A stretch of DNA of 11,997 nucleotides from JBDNFP01 sp041689775 (lineage in GTDB: Bacteria; Bacteroidota; Bacteroidia; Cytophagales; Spirosomataceae). Shown here in pieces: positions 5,957 to 11,997 of this stretch. Made by a program: the position numbers and the translations under genes. Numbering within the stretch: the stretch's first letter is position 1; every line of letters begins with the position of its first letter. The stretch is taken from positions 1 through 11,997 of the forward strand of contig JBDNFP010000379.1 of the NCBI GenBank assembly GCA_041689775.1, written 5' to 3'. The notes under the pieces are model-generated. The model made no database searches, had not been told where the DNA came from, and worked only from the letters and a program-made list of their open reading frames with translations.

Positions 5957-8092
5957 TTGAAACCCCACTTATATAAGATTGCTTTAATTGGCAATCCCAA
6001 TTCCGGAAAATCGTCGCTTTTTAATCAACTCACAGGTTTACGTCAGAAGACCGGAAATTTTCCGGGAGTGACCGTGGAGAAAAAGTCTGGGGTCATACGC
6101 CTCAATTCTACTACTGACGCAGTTCCTGCCGAAGCTATACTCATTGATCTTCCTGGCATATATAGTATCTACCCAAAGTCTAAGGACGAACAAGTAGTCA
6201 TGGACATTCTGGCTAATCCCAGCCATCCAGACTACCCGGATGCGGTAATTGTCGTAGCAGATGCTTCCAATTTACGGCGTAACTTACTTCTATTTACCGA
6301 AATTGCCGATCTTGGTTTACCCACGGTTTTAGCATTGAATATGTTGGACGTAGCCGAAAGCATGAACCTTCGGGTGAATGCAGTACAGCTCGCTATGCAA
6401 CTCAATGTGCCCGTTGTGAAAATCAATGCCCGTACGGGGGAGGGATCAGCTAGTCTTCGGGAGGCCGCACAACGTGTAATTTCCGGTACTAAGTTGTCTA
6501 ATAGCTATTTTCTTGATCCATCCGAGACTCAGGTCGCACTTGTGGATGAGGTGAAGGAAATCTACGCATTAAATAACAATTATCTGGCCATGCAGTACGT
6601 ATGCCAGCACGATAGTTTTACTTTCCTTGATCAGTCCCAGCGCGAACATCTCGATGAGTTAATCGCCAAGTACGCATTTGATAAAACGGACTTTCTAGCC
6701 AACGAGACCATTACGCGTTACAAGCGCCTGAGCCCGATGGTCAAGAAAGCCGTTACCTCCGACGGTGAAAGTGATCAACCTGCCTGGACGCGGCGACTCG
6801 ACCGGCTGCTGCTGCATCCCGTGTGGGGCTATGTAGCCTTTCTGTTGGTCTTGATGGTGATATTTCAAGCAGTATTTGCCTGGGCGTCTTATCCAACTGA
6901 TTTATTGGACATTGGTATTGCCGAGGCAATTAGCTGGACTAAAAATACACTACCCGAGGGAGTGTTGAATGATTTACTAACCGATGGGCTCATGGCCGGA
7001 ATCGGCGGGGTACTTATATTCATCCCCCAAATCGCCTTCCTGTTTGGCCTCGTGGGTTTGTTGGAAGAGTCTGGTTATATGGCTCGGGTCATGGTTATTA
7101 TGGACAAACTCATGCGAAAGTTTGGCTTGAACGGGCGTAGTGTAGTGCCGCTAATTTCTGGCGTAGCCTGTGCCGTACCCGCCATCATGTCTACACGGAG
7201 CATTAATAATCCGTATGAGCGGTTGCTTACTATATTGGTAACACCCCTGATGAGTTGCTCAGCCCGATTACCCATCTATACCATCCTGATTGCATTGGTG
7301 GTACCAGATACTATGATACTTGGCTTTTTTAATTTACAAGGATTAGCATTACTGAGTCTTTATCTGCTGGGGGTAGTGGGTGCACTGGGTTCCGCCTGGC
7401 TGTTTTCTATATTTATTCCCCGCCTTGAACCGAGCTACTTTATCTTGGAGATGCCCACCTACAAGCTACCACGATGGAGTCATATTGGCATCATGATGTA
7501 CGATAGTGTAAAATCTTTCGTGCTGGAAGCCGGTAAAATCATCGTGGCTATTTCAATTGTGCTGTGGGTACTAGCCTCCTATGGTCCCGGAGATAGTATG
7601 GAAAAAGCAAAAGAAGAGGTTTTAGTACGCATGCAGAATGCTGCCCCTGCGGAACAGGAAGCCGCTATAGCCTCCGCTCAGCTGGAGAGTTCCTATGCCG
7701 GAAACTTCGGTCATTTCATTGAGCCAGCTATTCGCCCATTGGGGTATGATTGGAAAATCGGCATTGCACTCATAACTTCATTTGCCGCCCGGGAGGTATT
7801 TGTGGGCACCATGTCTACCATTTATAGTATCGGGGGTGAGGCCAGCGAGGATGCTATTACCATCAGGAAGCGTTTAAAAAACGAAAGGAACCCGATCACG
7901 GGTGGACCTATGTACACACCAGCGGTTTCCTTTTCGTTGTTGGTATTTTATGTATTTGCCATGATGTGTATGAGCACCATGGCTACGGTCTATCGGGAGA
8001 CTCACGGCTGGAAGTGGCCCATGATTCAACTAGTATACACCATGATACTGGCTTACGTCTCAGCGTTCATCACCTATCAGGTATTGAGCTAA
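5957..8092 (+). CDS. feoB: FeoB, GTP-dependent ferrous iron transporter, 711 aa
   Basis: FeoB imports Fe(II) across the inner membrane. The N-terminal G domain shows all five motifs: G1 GNPNSGKS (12-19), G2 Thr39 in GVTVEKKSG, G3 DLPG (64-67), G4 NMLD (128-131) and G5 NARTGEG (157-163). A helical linker domain (about 175-280) leads to the membrane part from about residue 285. The first gate region reads GLLEESGYMARVMVIMDKLM, then PLISGVACAVPAIMSTRSI, with the conserved Cys in CAVP where many homologues have CNVP. The second gate region reads FAMMCMSTMATVYRET near the C-terminus, and FAAREVFVGTMSTIYSIG also matches the family. At 711 residues it is shorter than E. coli FeoB (773). The start is TTG at 5957: the only nearby in-frame ATG (5930) runs into a stop at 5945. 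The non-AUG start may lower FeoB output relative to FeoA. No feoC is visible. Confidence 0.96.
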   Translation: MKPHLYKIALIGNPNSGKSSLFNQLTGLRQKTGNFPGVTVEKKSGVIRLNSTTDAVPAEAILIDLPGIYSIYPKSKDEQVVMDILANPSHPDYPDAVIVVADASNLRRNLLLFTEIADLGLPTVLALNMLDVAESMNLRVNAVQLAMQLNVPVVKINARTGEGSASLREAAQRVISGTKLSNSYFLDPSETQVALVDEVKEIYALNNNYLAMQYVCQHDSFTFLDQSQREHLDELIAKYAFDKTDFLANETITRYKRLSPMVKKAVTSDGESDQPAWTRRLDRLLLHPVWGYVAFLLVLMVIFQAVFAWASYPTDLLDIGIAEAISWTKNTLPEGVLNDLLTDGLMAGIGGVLIFIPQIAFLFGLVGLLEESGYMARVMVIMDKLMRKFGLNGRSVVPLISGVACAVPAIMSTRSINNPYERLLTILVTPLMSCSARLPIYTILIALVVPDTMILGFFNLQGLALLSLYLLGVVGALGSAWLFSIFIPRLEPSYFILEMPTYKLPRWSHIGIMMYDSVKSFVLEAGKIIVAISIVLWVLASYGPGDSMEKAKEEVLVRMQNAAPAEQEAAIASAQLESSYAGNFGHFIEPAIRPLGYDWKIGIALITSFAAREVFVGTMSTIYSIGGEASEDAITIRKRLKNERNPITGGPMYTPAVSFSLLVFYVFAMMCMSTMATVYRETHGWKWPMIQLVYTMILAYVSAFITYQVLS

Positions 8093-8260
8093 TTACCAAA
8101 GAACTCCTTTTTCGACTAGTGGGTAGATAAATCTAAAAATAATATAGGCAAAAATGAGTAAGGTCAAACTGCCCAGAACGGTGGCCTGATCCAATTCTAA
8201 CTTTGAATTTTTCTTACCGGGATTGATTCCCTTCCAATTTCTTTGTGCTACGTCTTTCAT
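8093..8260 (-). CDS. Hypothetical single-span membrane protein, 55 aa
   Basis: The short frame starts at ATG (8258-8260) and encodes a basic, hydrophilic N-terminus (MKDVAQRNWKGINPGKKNSK). One hydrophobic span follows (about 25-47, with LGSLTLLIFAYIIFRFIYPL) and then a short tail (VEKGVLW). A longer frame extends upstream to 8443, but the extra 61 residues read like translated AT-rich intergenic DNA, so I use the inner ATG. I recognise no family and there is no Cys or metal motif. It lies 193 bp downstream of nnr on the same strand and converges on feoB with directly adjacent stop codons. A basic N-terminus before one span suggests an N-in topology. A link to FeoB or nnr would be guesswork. 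Confidence 0.6.
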   Translation of the reverse strand: MKDVAQRNWKGINPGKKNSKLELDQATVLGSLTLLIFAYIIFRFIYPLVEKGVLW

Positions 8261-8453
8261 CGTTTGTGTTATTAAAATGGTGTATGGAGCGTTTTTTTGT
8301 GTGGCTATAGTTAGCTTTTGGTTAAAGTGGCTAATTACACCATTAAATGCCCGTATAATCATAATATACGACAAGAAGAGTAGTTTAGTTGCACAATGGT
8401 TGGAAAACAGCCGAATAATTGAGCAAACGGTAAAGCAGACCACTGACTCTACG

Positions 8454-9935
8454 CTATATGGCTAGGTTATCAACGATATCAGAAGCAATCAGGGATGCCT
8501 GGCTTCGTAGGGCGGCGGCCCGGTCGCCGGCGGCACCGTGTTGAAATACGCCGAGAAGTGCCGCAGTTTCGTGGGAAAACCCTTGCGCAAGAAATGAAGT
8601 AATTACCCCCGTAAGTACATCACCACTCCCTCCGGTTGCCATTCCGGCATTTCCAGTGGCATTGAAACGGACCGTCCCGTCAGCAAAAATTACAGCTGTA
8701 TGAGCCCCTTTGAGGCAGAGGATTAATTGATATTTCTGGGCAAAATCACGGGCTAGCTCGATCCTTTCGTAATCATCCCGGGAGTTACCAGCCAGTCGTT
8801 GAAATTCTTTGGGATGTGGGGTCAAGATCGTTTTTTTGGGTAATAGCCGGAGTAGATCTTTATTTTCAGAAAGGAGGTTTAGCGAATCAGCATCCCATAC
8901 CATCGGAACCGTTGCATTTTCAATAAGCTCATGGAGTGCATGTAACGTTTGCGGATCTTTGCCAATACCTGGGCCTACCCCAATCGCTGTGTAGGGCGCC
9001 AGGTCCGGTAGGGTACTGATTAATTGTTCGTGAATGTCGGTGGAAGCCATAGCTTCCGGAACACTGATCTGAGCTATGGTATAGCCACAACGGGGAACAT
9101 GCATCGTCAAAAGTCCAACTCCGGCGCGCAGGCAAGCCTTTCCTGCCAAGGTAGCTGCCCCCATTTTACCATAACTTCCCGCGACTAGTAGAGCGTGCCC
9201 ATAGGTGCCCTTGTGCGAAAACTTTTCCCGGTCCCTTTTAAGAGAGGCAGCATCTGACGAATCAGTAAAGAAATAGGGAGTGTTGGCTTGTTGGATAAAT
9301 TCCCGAGATAAACCAATGTCTACAACCTGCCAATCGCCAACGAAGGGATCATTTTGCGGAATCATGAAGGCAAGCTTTGGCAATTGAAAACTGATGGTAT
9401 GATCGGGGCGGGTGATCGTATCCTCTTCCTCGATGGATTTGTTTGCGTACAAACCACTTGCTATATCTACGGATATTACTTTGGCAGGACTCTGATTAAT
9501 GGATTTAACAACTTCTGCTAACAATCCACTTACCGGCCTGGTTAAACCCGACCCCAATAAAGCATCTATGATTATTGTCGAAGGGCTCAGAGTAGGGATA
9601 TCTTTCCTTTTCTGAATGCTATGCACCGCCAGAGAGTTTTTGATACGGTGAAGATTCTTCTGGAAGTCCTCGGAGGGTGAGGCAGTATGCTCCACGACGT
9701 ACACAGCGAGGTCATACCCTTTGGCACTTAAAAGCCGACCGATAGCTAGTCCGTCGCCTCCGTTGTTTCCTTGACCGCAAAACACCACAATCTGGTTGTG
9801 ATTGTCGAAGTGAGCGCAGTACCAGCGTATAAAAGCAAGGGCAGCTCTTTCCATTAAGTGAATAGAACTAATCGGCTCATGCTGAATTGTATGGGCGTCG
9901 AGGGCGCGGATTTGATCAACGGATACTATTTTCAT
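8454..9935 (-). CDS. nnr: Nnr, bifunctional NAD(P)HX epimerase / ADP-dependent dehydratase, 493 aa
   Basis: Nnr repairs hydrated NADH and NADPH. The N-terminal half (about 1-215, YjeF_N/NnrE) epimerises R- and S-NAD(P)HX. The C-terminal half (about 235-490, NnrD) dehydrates the S form using ADP. Epimerase motifs are GQGNNGGDGLAIGR (54-67), IIDALLGSGL (122-131) and SVDIASGL (155-162, where many homologues have DIPSG). Dehydratase motifs are GHALLVAGSYGKMGAA (246-261), GVGPGIG (319-325), DADSLN (348-353), TPHPKEFQRL (372-381) and the nucleotide-binding GNAGMATGGSGDVLTG (428-443). Length matches the fused bacterial enzyme. It starts with ATG at 9935, and MKIVSVDQIRALD is a typical N-terminus. 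It is divergent from rplS. On its own strand only a poor -7 (TACTTTTTG, one base too long in the spacer) is seen at 9968-9976. Confidence 0.95.
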   Translation of the reverse strand: MKIVSVDQIRALDAHTIQHEPISSIHLMERAALAFIRWYCAHFDNHNQIVVFCGQGNNGGDGLAIGRLLSAKGYDLAVYVVEHTASPSEDFQKNLHRIKNSLAVHSIQKRKDIPTLSPSTIIIDALLGSGLTRPVSGLLAEVVKSINQSPAKVISVDIASGLYANKSIEEEDTITRPDHTISFQLPKLAFMIPQNDPFVGDWQVVDIGLSREFIQQANTPYFFTDSSDAASLKRDREKFSHKGTYGHALLVAGSYGKMGAATLAGKACLRAGVGLLTMHVPRCGYTIAQISVPEAMASTDIHEQLISTLPDLAPYTAIGVGPGIGKDPQTLHALHELIENATVPMVWDADSLNLLSENKDLLRLLPKKTILTPHPKEFQRLAGNSRDDYERIELARDFAQKYQLILCLKGAHTAVIFADGTVRFNATGNAGMATGGSGDVLTGVITSFLAQGFSHETAALLGVFQHGAAGDRAAALRSQASLIASDIVDNLAI

Positions 9936-9957
9936 AATACGTAAAAATAGTGATTAC

Positions 9958-9988
9958 TTTCATATACCAAAAAGTAAGTTTATCTTTG
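9958..9988 (+). promoter_or_regulatory. rplS promoter
   Basis: TATCTTTG (9981-9988, continuing as CA) matches the Bacteroidota -7 consensus exactly. TTTC (9958-9961) lies 19 bases upstream as a near-match to the -33 TTTG. Transcription would start near 9993 and give a leader of about 85 nt. Confidence 0.7.
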
Positions 9989-10003
9989 CACTCGTTTTTT
10001 ATA

Positions 10004-10050
10004 GGACTGTTTTGAATGAAGGGGCGTCACCCCGTCCGCTGGGAGCAGAC
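10004..10050 (+). promoter_or_regulatory. Structured rplS leader, candidate autoregulatory RNA
   Basis: A hairpin GGGG-CGTCA-CCCC (10021-10033) is followed by two mutually exclusive partners for GTCC (10034-10037). One is GGAC upstream (10004-10007), which encloses the first hairpin with a 13-base bulge. The other is the downstream stem GTCCGCT-GGG-AGCAGAC (10034-10050, one C-A mismatch). The leader lies between the promoter and the rplS start. Many ribosomal protein genes are autoregulated through such leaders. I cannot assign it to a known family. Confidence 0.4.
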
Positions 10051-10079
10051 TATCACATTTTTATTCATAAAATATCGTC

Positions 10080-10442
10080 ATGAGCGAATTAATTAAACTC
10101 GTAGAAGCAACGGTCGAGAACCGTAAGGCTGAGTATCCTGATTTTAAATCAGGCGACACTATCGTTGTACACGTAAAGATCAGAGAAGGTAGCAAAGAGC
10201 GTCTTCAGTTGTTCCAGGGAACTGTAATGCAACGTCGTAATCTTAGTTCAACCGGAGAAACTTTTACCGTACGTAAAATTTCAAACGGAGTAGGTGTAGA
10301 GCGTATCTTCCCTATTCTTTCCCCTACCATTGCTAAGATCGAACTGCTTCGTCGTGGCAAAGTACGTCGCGCACGTTTGTTCTATCTACGTGGTCGTCAA
10401 GGTAAGGCAGCTCGTATCAAGGAATTAAAGACTACTAAGTAA
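10080..10442 (+). CDS. rplS: 50S ribosomal protein bL19, 120 aa
   Basis: bL19 is a component of the large ribosomal subunit, located at the 30S-50S interface. The full family pattern is present: FKSGDTIVVHVKIREGSKERLQ (22-43 region), LFQGTVMQRRN, GETFTVRKISNGVGVERIFP, SPTIAKIELLRRGKVRRARLFYLRGRQGKAARI. Length is normal (about 115-120). It starts with ATG at 10080. Codons are of the kind expected for a highly expressed gene, with many CGT and GGT. It is monocistronic or leads weakly into dapF, because a strong hairpin lies just after its stop. It does not sit beside rpsP, rimM or trmD, its partners in many other bacteria. Confidence 0.98.
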   Translation: MSELIKLVEATVENRKAEYPDFKSGDTIVVHVKIREGSKERLQLFQGTVMQRRNLSSTGETFTVRKISNGVGVERIFPILSPTIAKIELLRRGKVRRARLFYLRGRQGKAARIKELKTTK

Positions 10443-10469
10443 GCGATTCGCCTTAGTAAGTTTGTTTGA

Positions 10470-10503
10470 AAAGCCCTGTAAGAATCAAATCTTGCAGGGC
10501 TTT
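10470..10503 (+). terminator. Intrinsic terminator after rplS
   Basis: AAAGCCCTG-T-AAGA (10470-10483) pairs with TCTT-G-CAGGGCTTT (10490-10503), 14 bp including one T-G wobble, with a 6-base loop. The T run is short (TTTGTTAT), so some read-through into dapF is possible. The hairpin also argues against any dapF start upstream of 10541. Confidence 0.75.
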
Positions 10504-10540
10504 GTTATATCTCACAACTGTTGAATTATTAAGTACCGCT

Positions 10541-11320
10541 ATGACTATTCAATTTGCTAAATATCAGGGGACCGGAAATGATTTTGTCATGATTGATGAT
10601 CGCACCGAGAGTTTTCCTATTTCGCAGGAATTAATTGCTTATCTGTGCCATCGTAGGTTCGGTATTGGCGCCGATGGGCTTATATTACTGCGTAACGAAG
10701 TAGGCTACGATTTCAGAATGGACTACTTCAATGCCGATGGCGGTGAAGGTAGTATGTGTGGTAATGGTGGTAGGTGTACCGTACGGTTTGCGCACGATCT
10801 GGGACTTTTTGAATCGAAGGCGTCTTTTTTGGCGGTAGACGGTCCCCACGAGGCCACGGCGGAAACTGATCTTATCCATCTTAAAATGAGTTCGGTGCAA
10901 GGAATTGATAAGCATGAAACTTATGATTTTCTCAACACTGGCTCTCCTCACTATATCGCTTATGTTGATAGCGTGGATCAGACGGACGTAGTAACGATCG
11001 GTCGGGCGGTTCGTTATGGAGATATATACGGACCAAAAGGCGGGACTAATGTCAATTTTGTCGAAGTGATGAAAGGTAACCATCTTAAAGTGAGGACCTA
11101 CGAGCGAGGCGTCGAGGACGAAACGTATTCTTGCGGGACTGGCGTAACCGCCTGTGCTTTATCCGCTCATGCTCATTATAACTGGAATGGCCCTATTCAG
11201 ATTGATACCGTGGGGGGTAAGTTACAGGTAGCGTTCCGAGAGGTAGGGCCCGCTAAATTTGAGGATATCTGGCTGATCGGTCCGGCCGTTAAAGTATTCG
11301 AAGGAGCGGTTGTTGCCTGA
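10541..11320 (+). CDS. dapF: Diaminopimelate epimerase DapF, 259 aa
   Basis: DapF converts LL- to meso-diaminopimelate, the precursor of lysine and of peptidoglycan cross-links, in the cytosol. It is a cofactor-free two-base racemase. Both catalytic cysteines are present: Cys73 in SMCGNGGRC (71-79) and Cys198 in YSCGTGVTAC (196-205). The N-terminal signature KYQGTGNDFVMID (7-19) and the substrate-site segments FNADGGEGSMCGNG and NTGSPHYI are clear. Length is near the usual 260-285. ATG at 10541 is chosen. An earlier in-frame ATG/TTG region would run through the rplS terminator. No strong promoter is visible in the 38 bases before the start, so it may depend on read-through or on a promoter I cannot recognise. 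It converges on the rhodanese gene 25 bp away. Confidence 0.96.
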   Translation: MTIQFAKYQGTGNDFVMIDDRTESFPISQELIAYLCHRRFGIGADGLILLRNEVGYDFRMDYFNADGGEGSMCGNGGRCTVRFAHDLGLFESKASFLAVDGPHEATAETDLIHLKMSSVQGIDKHETYDFLNTGSPHYIAYVDSVDQTDVVTIGRAVRYGDIYGPKGGTNVNFVEVMKGNHLKVRTYERGVEDETYSCGTGVTACALSAHAHYNWNGPIQIDTVGGKLQVAFREVGPAKFEDIWLIGPAVKVFEGAVVA

Positions 11321-11350
11321 CGATAGGCAAATTCAATGATAGTAATCATT
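11313..11350. terminator. Two tandem short hairpins between convergent dapF and rhodanese genes
   Basis: TTGCCT-GACGAT-AGGCAA (11313-11330) overlaps the dapF stop. AATGAT-AGTA-ATCATT (11335-11350) overlaps the rhodanese stop. Each stem is a perfect 6 bp. Neither has a good T tract, so a terminator role is tentative. Confidence 0.3.
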
Positions 11351-11651
11351 CTACTTCAAGGATACCGCCGTGCAGGTGTAGAATTTTCTTATCCTCCCAA
11401 GTAGTCACCCGGCAATAATCCATGGCGGCTACTTTGCTACGTACCCCGTTGGTACAAACCACGATTATGGTAGTGTAATGTATTATCGCGGCTCTTCGTT
11501 CGCGGATTTTCGCCAGTGGTATGTTAATGCCACCCTCATTAAACTCATCAAATTCCCAGGGTTCGCGTACATCAACTACGATTATGCCCGGTTGTTCTTT
11601 GAGTAATTTAAGTTCAGGGAGTGTAATATCGTAGTAGGTTTTCTTGGTCAC
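11346..11651 (-). CDS. Single-domain rhodanese-like sulfurtransferase, 101 aa
   Basis: This is a small cytosolic rhodanese-fold protein that probably passes sulfane sulfur through a persulfide on its catalytic Cys. The domain is complete: ITLPELKLL, VVDVREPWEFDEFNEGGINIPL (25-46), IIVVCTNGVRSKVAAM (62-77) with active-site Cys66 and loop CTNGVR, and a closing LHGGILEV. Hydrophobic His-Leu-His-Gly-Gly near the C-terminus is family-typical. The loop with Arg at its sixth position is that of sulfurtransferases rather than Cdc25-type phosphatases. The start is GTG at 11651, because a stop codon lies four codons upstream (11661-11663) with no ATG between. It resembles GlpE/PspE-class proteins in size. 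There is no signal peptide. It converges on dapF and has no same-strand neighbour in view, so its physiological substrate is unknown. Confidence 0.88.
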   Translation of the reverse strand: MTKKTYYDITLPELKLLKEQPGIIVVDVREPWEFDEFNEGGINIPLAKIRERRAAIIHYTTIIVVCTNGVRSKVAAMDYCRVTTWEDKKILHLHGGILEVE

Positions 11652-11917
11652 AGTATACGATTAGGTTTATTAGTAGTGGGGAATTTCGCTTAGAAGTTGT
11701 TTGAGTTAATCTTATGTTCTGTCTAAAATAGCACTTTTCAGCCAATCCTGTGTTAGAGAAATCCTCACGGCGCTGGTCGCCCGGTTGGCGCTGCCAAACT
11801 CCGGTTTCTGCGCCTTGTTTTGATAAAAAATCACTAATTTTGGTTCTAAAAATTTAACTTAGTAACGATTAAAAAATAACTTGGTAAAATTGCTTTTCAC
11901 CTCACGACTAACTTACA
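11652..11917. other. Intergenic region with GC-rich patch
   Basis: These 266 bases contain no gene that I can support. An AT-rich background is interrupted at about 11765-11815 by a GC-rich patch. The patch holds a direct repeat of GGCGCTG (11769-11775 and 11787-11793) and the hairpin TTGGC-GCT-GCCAA (11785-11797). If the gene at the right edge is a transposase, the left end of that element should lie here. I could not define a terminal inverted repeat, because the other end is outside the window. Confidence 0.35.
11815..11842 (+). promoter_or_regulatory. Candidate promoter for the right-edge gene
   Basis: TTG (11815-11817) is followed after 17 bases by TAATTTTG (11835-11842), an exact TAnnTTTG. 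Transcription would start near 11848, about 70 bases before the TTG start at 11918. Confidence 0.45.
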
Positions 11918-11997
11918 TTGATCAGCGAAGACGAAATCAGATATTACAGTCAACTGGACGAGCGCCAGCAGCGGGTTTTCCTCGGCTTGAAAGCCAA
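11918..11997 (+). CDS. N-terminal fragment, possibly an insertion-sequence transposase (ISAzo13-like)
   Basis: An open frame starts at TTG (11918) after an in-frame stop (11909-11911) and runs off the window end. The 26 residues include SEDEIRYYSQLDERQQRVFLGLKA. The pattern of a polar helix followed by LxERQxRxFxxLxA recalls the N-terminus of ISAzo13-family transposases, which often read LNERxRRLxxAAEA. This is recognition from a very short stretch, so the assignment is tentative and it could be another DNA-binding or unknown protein. A Bacteroidota-type promoter lies about 75 bp upstream. The ATC codon after TTG gives no better start, and no ATG is available. Confidence 0.4.
   Translation, partial: MISEDEIRYYSQLDERQQRVFLGLKA

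Noticed and set aside
8261..8443. N-terminal extension of the 55-residue protein to 116 residues
   Set aside because: The extra residues look like translated intergenic DNA, and an internal ATG gives a cleaner protein with one span.
8340..8453. Possible tRNA or small RNA in the gap downstream of nnr
   Set aside because: No cloverleaf, no T-arm GTTCRA sequence and no convincing stem could be drawn.
9968..9976. nnr promoter TACTTTTTG on the - strand
   Set aside because: The spacer between TA and TTTG is three bases instead of two, and no -33 element lies upstream.
10466..10540. A 25-residue extension of DapF from a TTG start at 10466
   Set aside because: The extension would be encoded by the rplS terminator hairpin, and the DapF domain begins right at the ATG at 10541.

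Overview
The window looks like a chromosomal stretch from a Bacteroidota bacterium, most likely of the order Cytophagales. Four things point that way. The promoters that can be seen carry the Bacteroidota -7 element TAnnTTTG (for example TATCTTTGCA before rplS). Starts lack clear Shine-Dalgarno sequences. The cytochrome c maturation genes run ccmB-ccmC-ccmD-like-ccmE-ccmF. The CcmC, CcmD and FeoB proteins have Bacteroidota-like forms. The lineage is my inference from these traits; no database was searched.

Layout. Positions 2-127 hold the unrecognised C-terminal end of a gene cut by the window edge. A glyoxalase/VOC metalloprotein gene follows (207-602, +). It converges on the ccm operon, with a strong bidirectional hairpin terminator between them (607-644). 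The ccm operon (5360 down to 664, - strand) encodes CcmB, CcmC, a CcmD-like protein, CcmE and CcmF. Together these deliver haem across the inner membrane and attach it to apocytochromes c. Divergent from it is feoAB (5688-8092, +), the ferrous-iron importer. The 327-bp gap between them holds promoter candidates for both sides, a Fur-like dyad and a degenerate heptamer repeat. A 55-residue single-span membrane protein gene (8093-8260, -) abuts the end of feoB and lies downstream of nnr (8454-9935, -), the bifunctional NAD(P)HX repair enzyme. Divergent from nnr are rplS (10080-10442, +) and dapF (10541-11320, +), separated by a clear terminator. A single-domain rhodanese gene (11346-11651, -) converges on dapF. 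The right edge holds an intergenic stretch with a GC-rich patch, a promoter and the first 26 codons of what may be an insertion-sequence transposase.

How the genes fit together. feoAB and ccm share one intergenic control region, which places Fe(II) uptake beside a consumer of haem. The ccm operon is the most notable part. Its CcmE has Cys-x-x-x-Tyr where the classical haem-binding His lies, its CcmC has an altered WWD motif, and its CcmF carries a much enlarged periplasmic domain. No ccmA, ccmG or ccmH is present here. This resembles the non-classical Ccm system known from Desulfovibrio and archaea. The remaining genes (nnr, rplS, dapF, rhodanese) are ordinary housekeeping functions. I see no CRISPR array, rRNA, tRNA, phage or defence locus, and nothing that I would call a wholly undescribed system.
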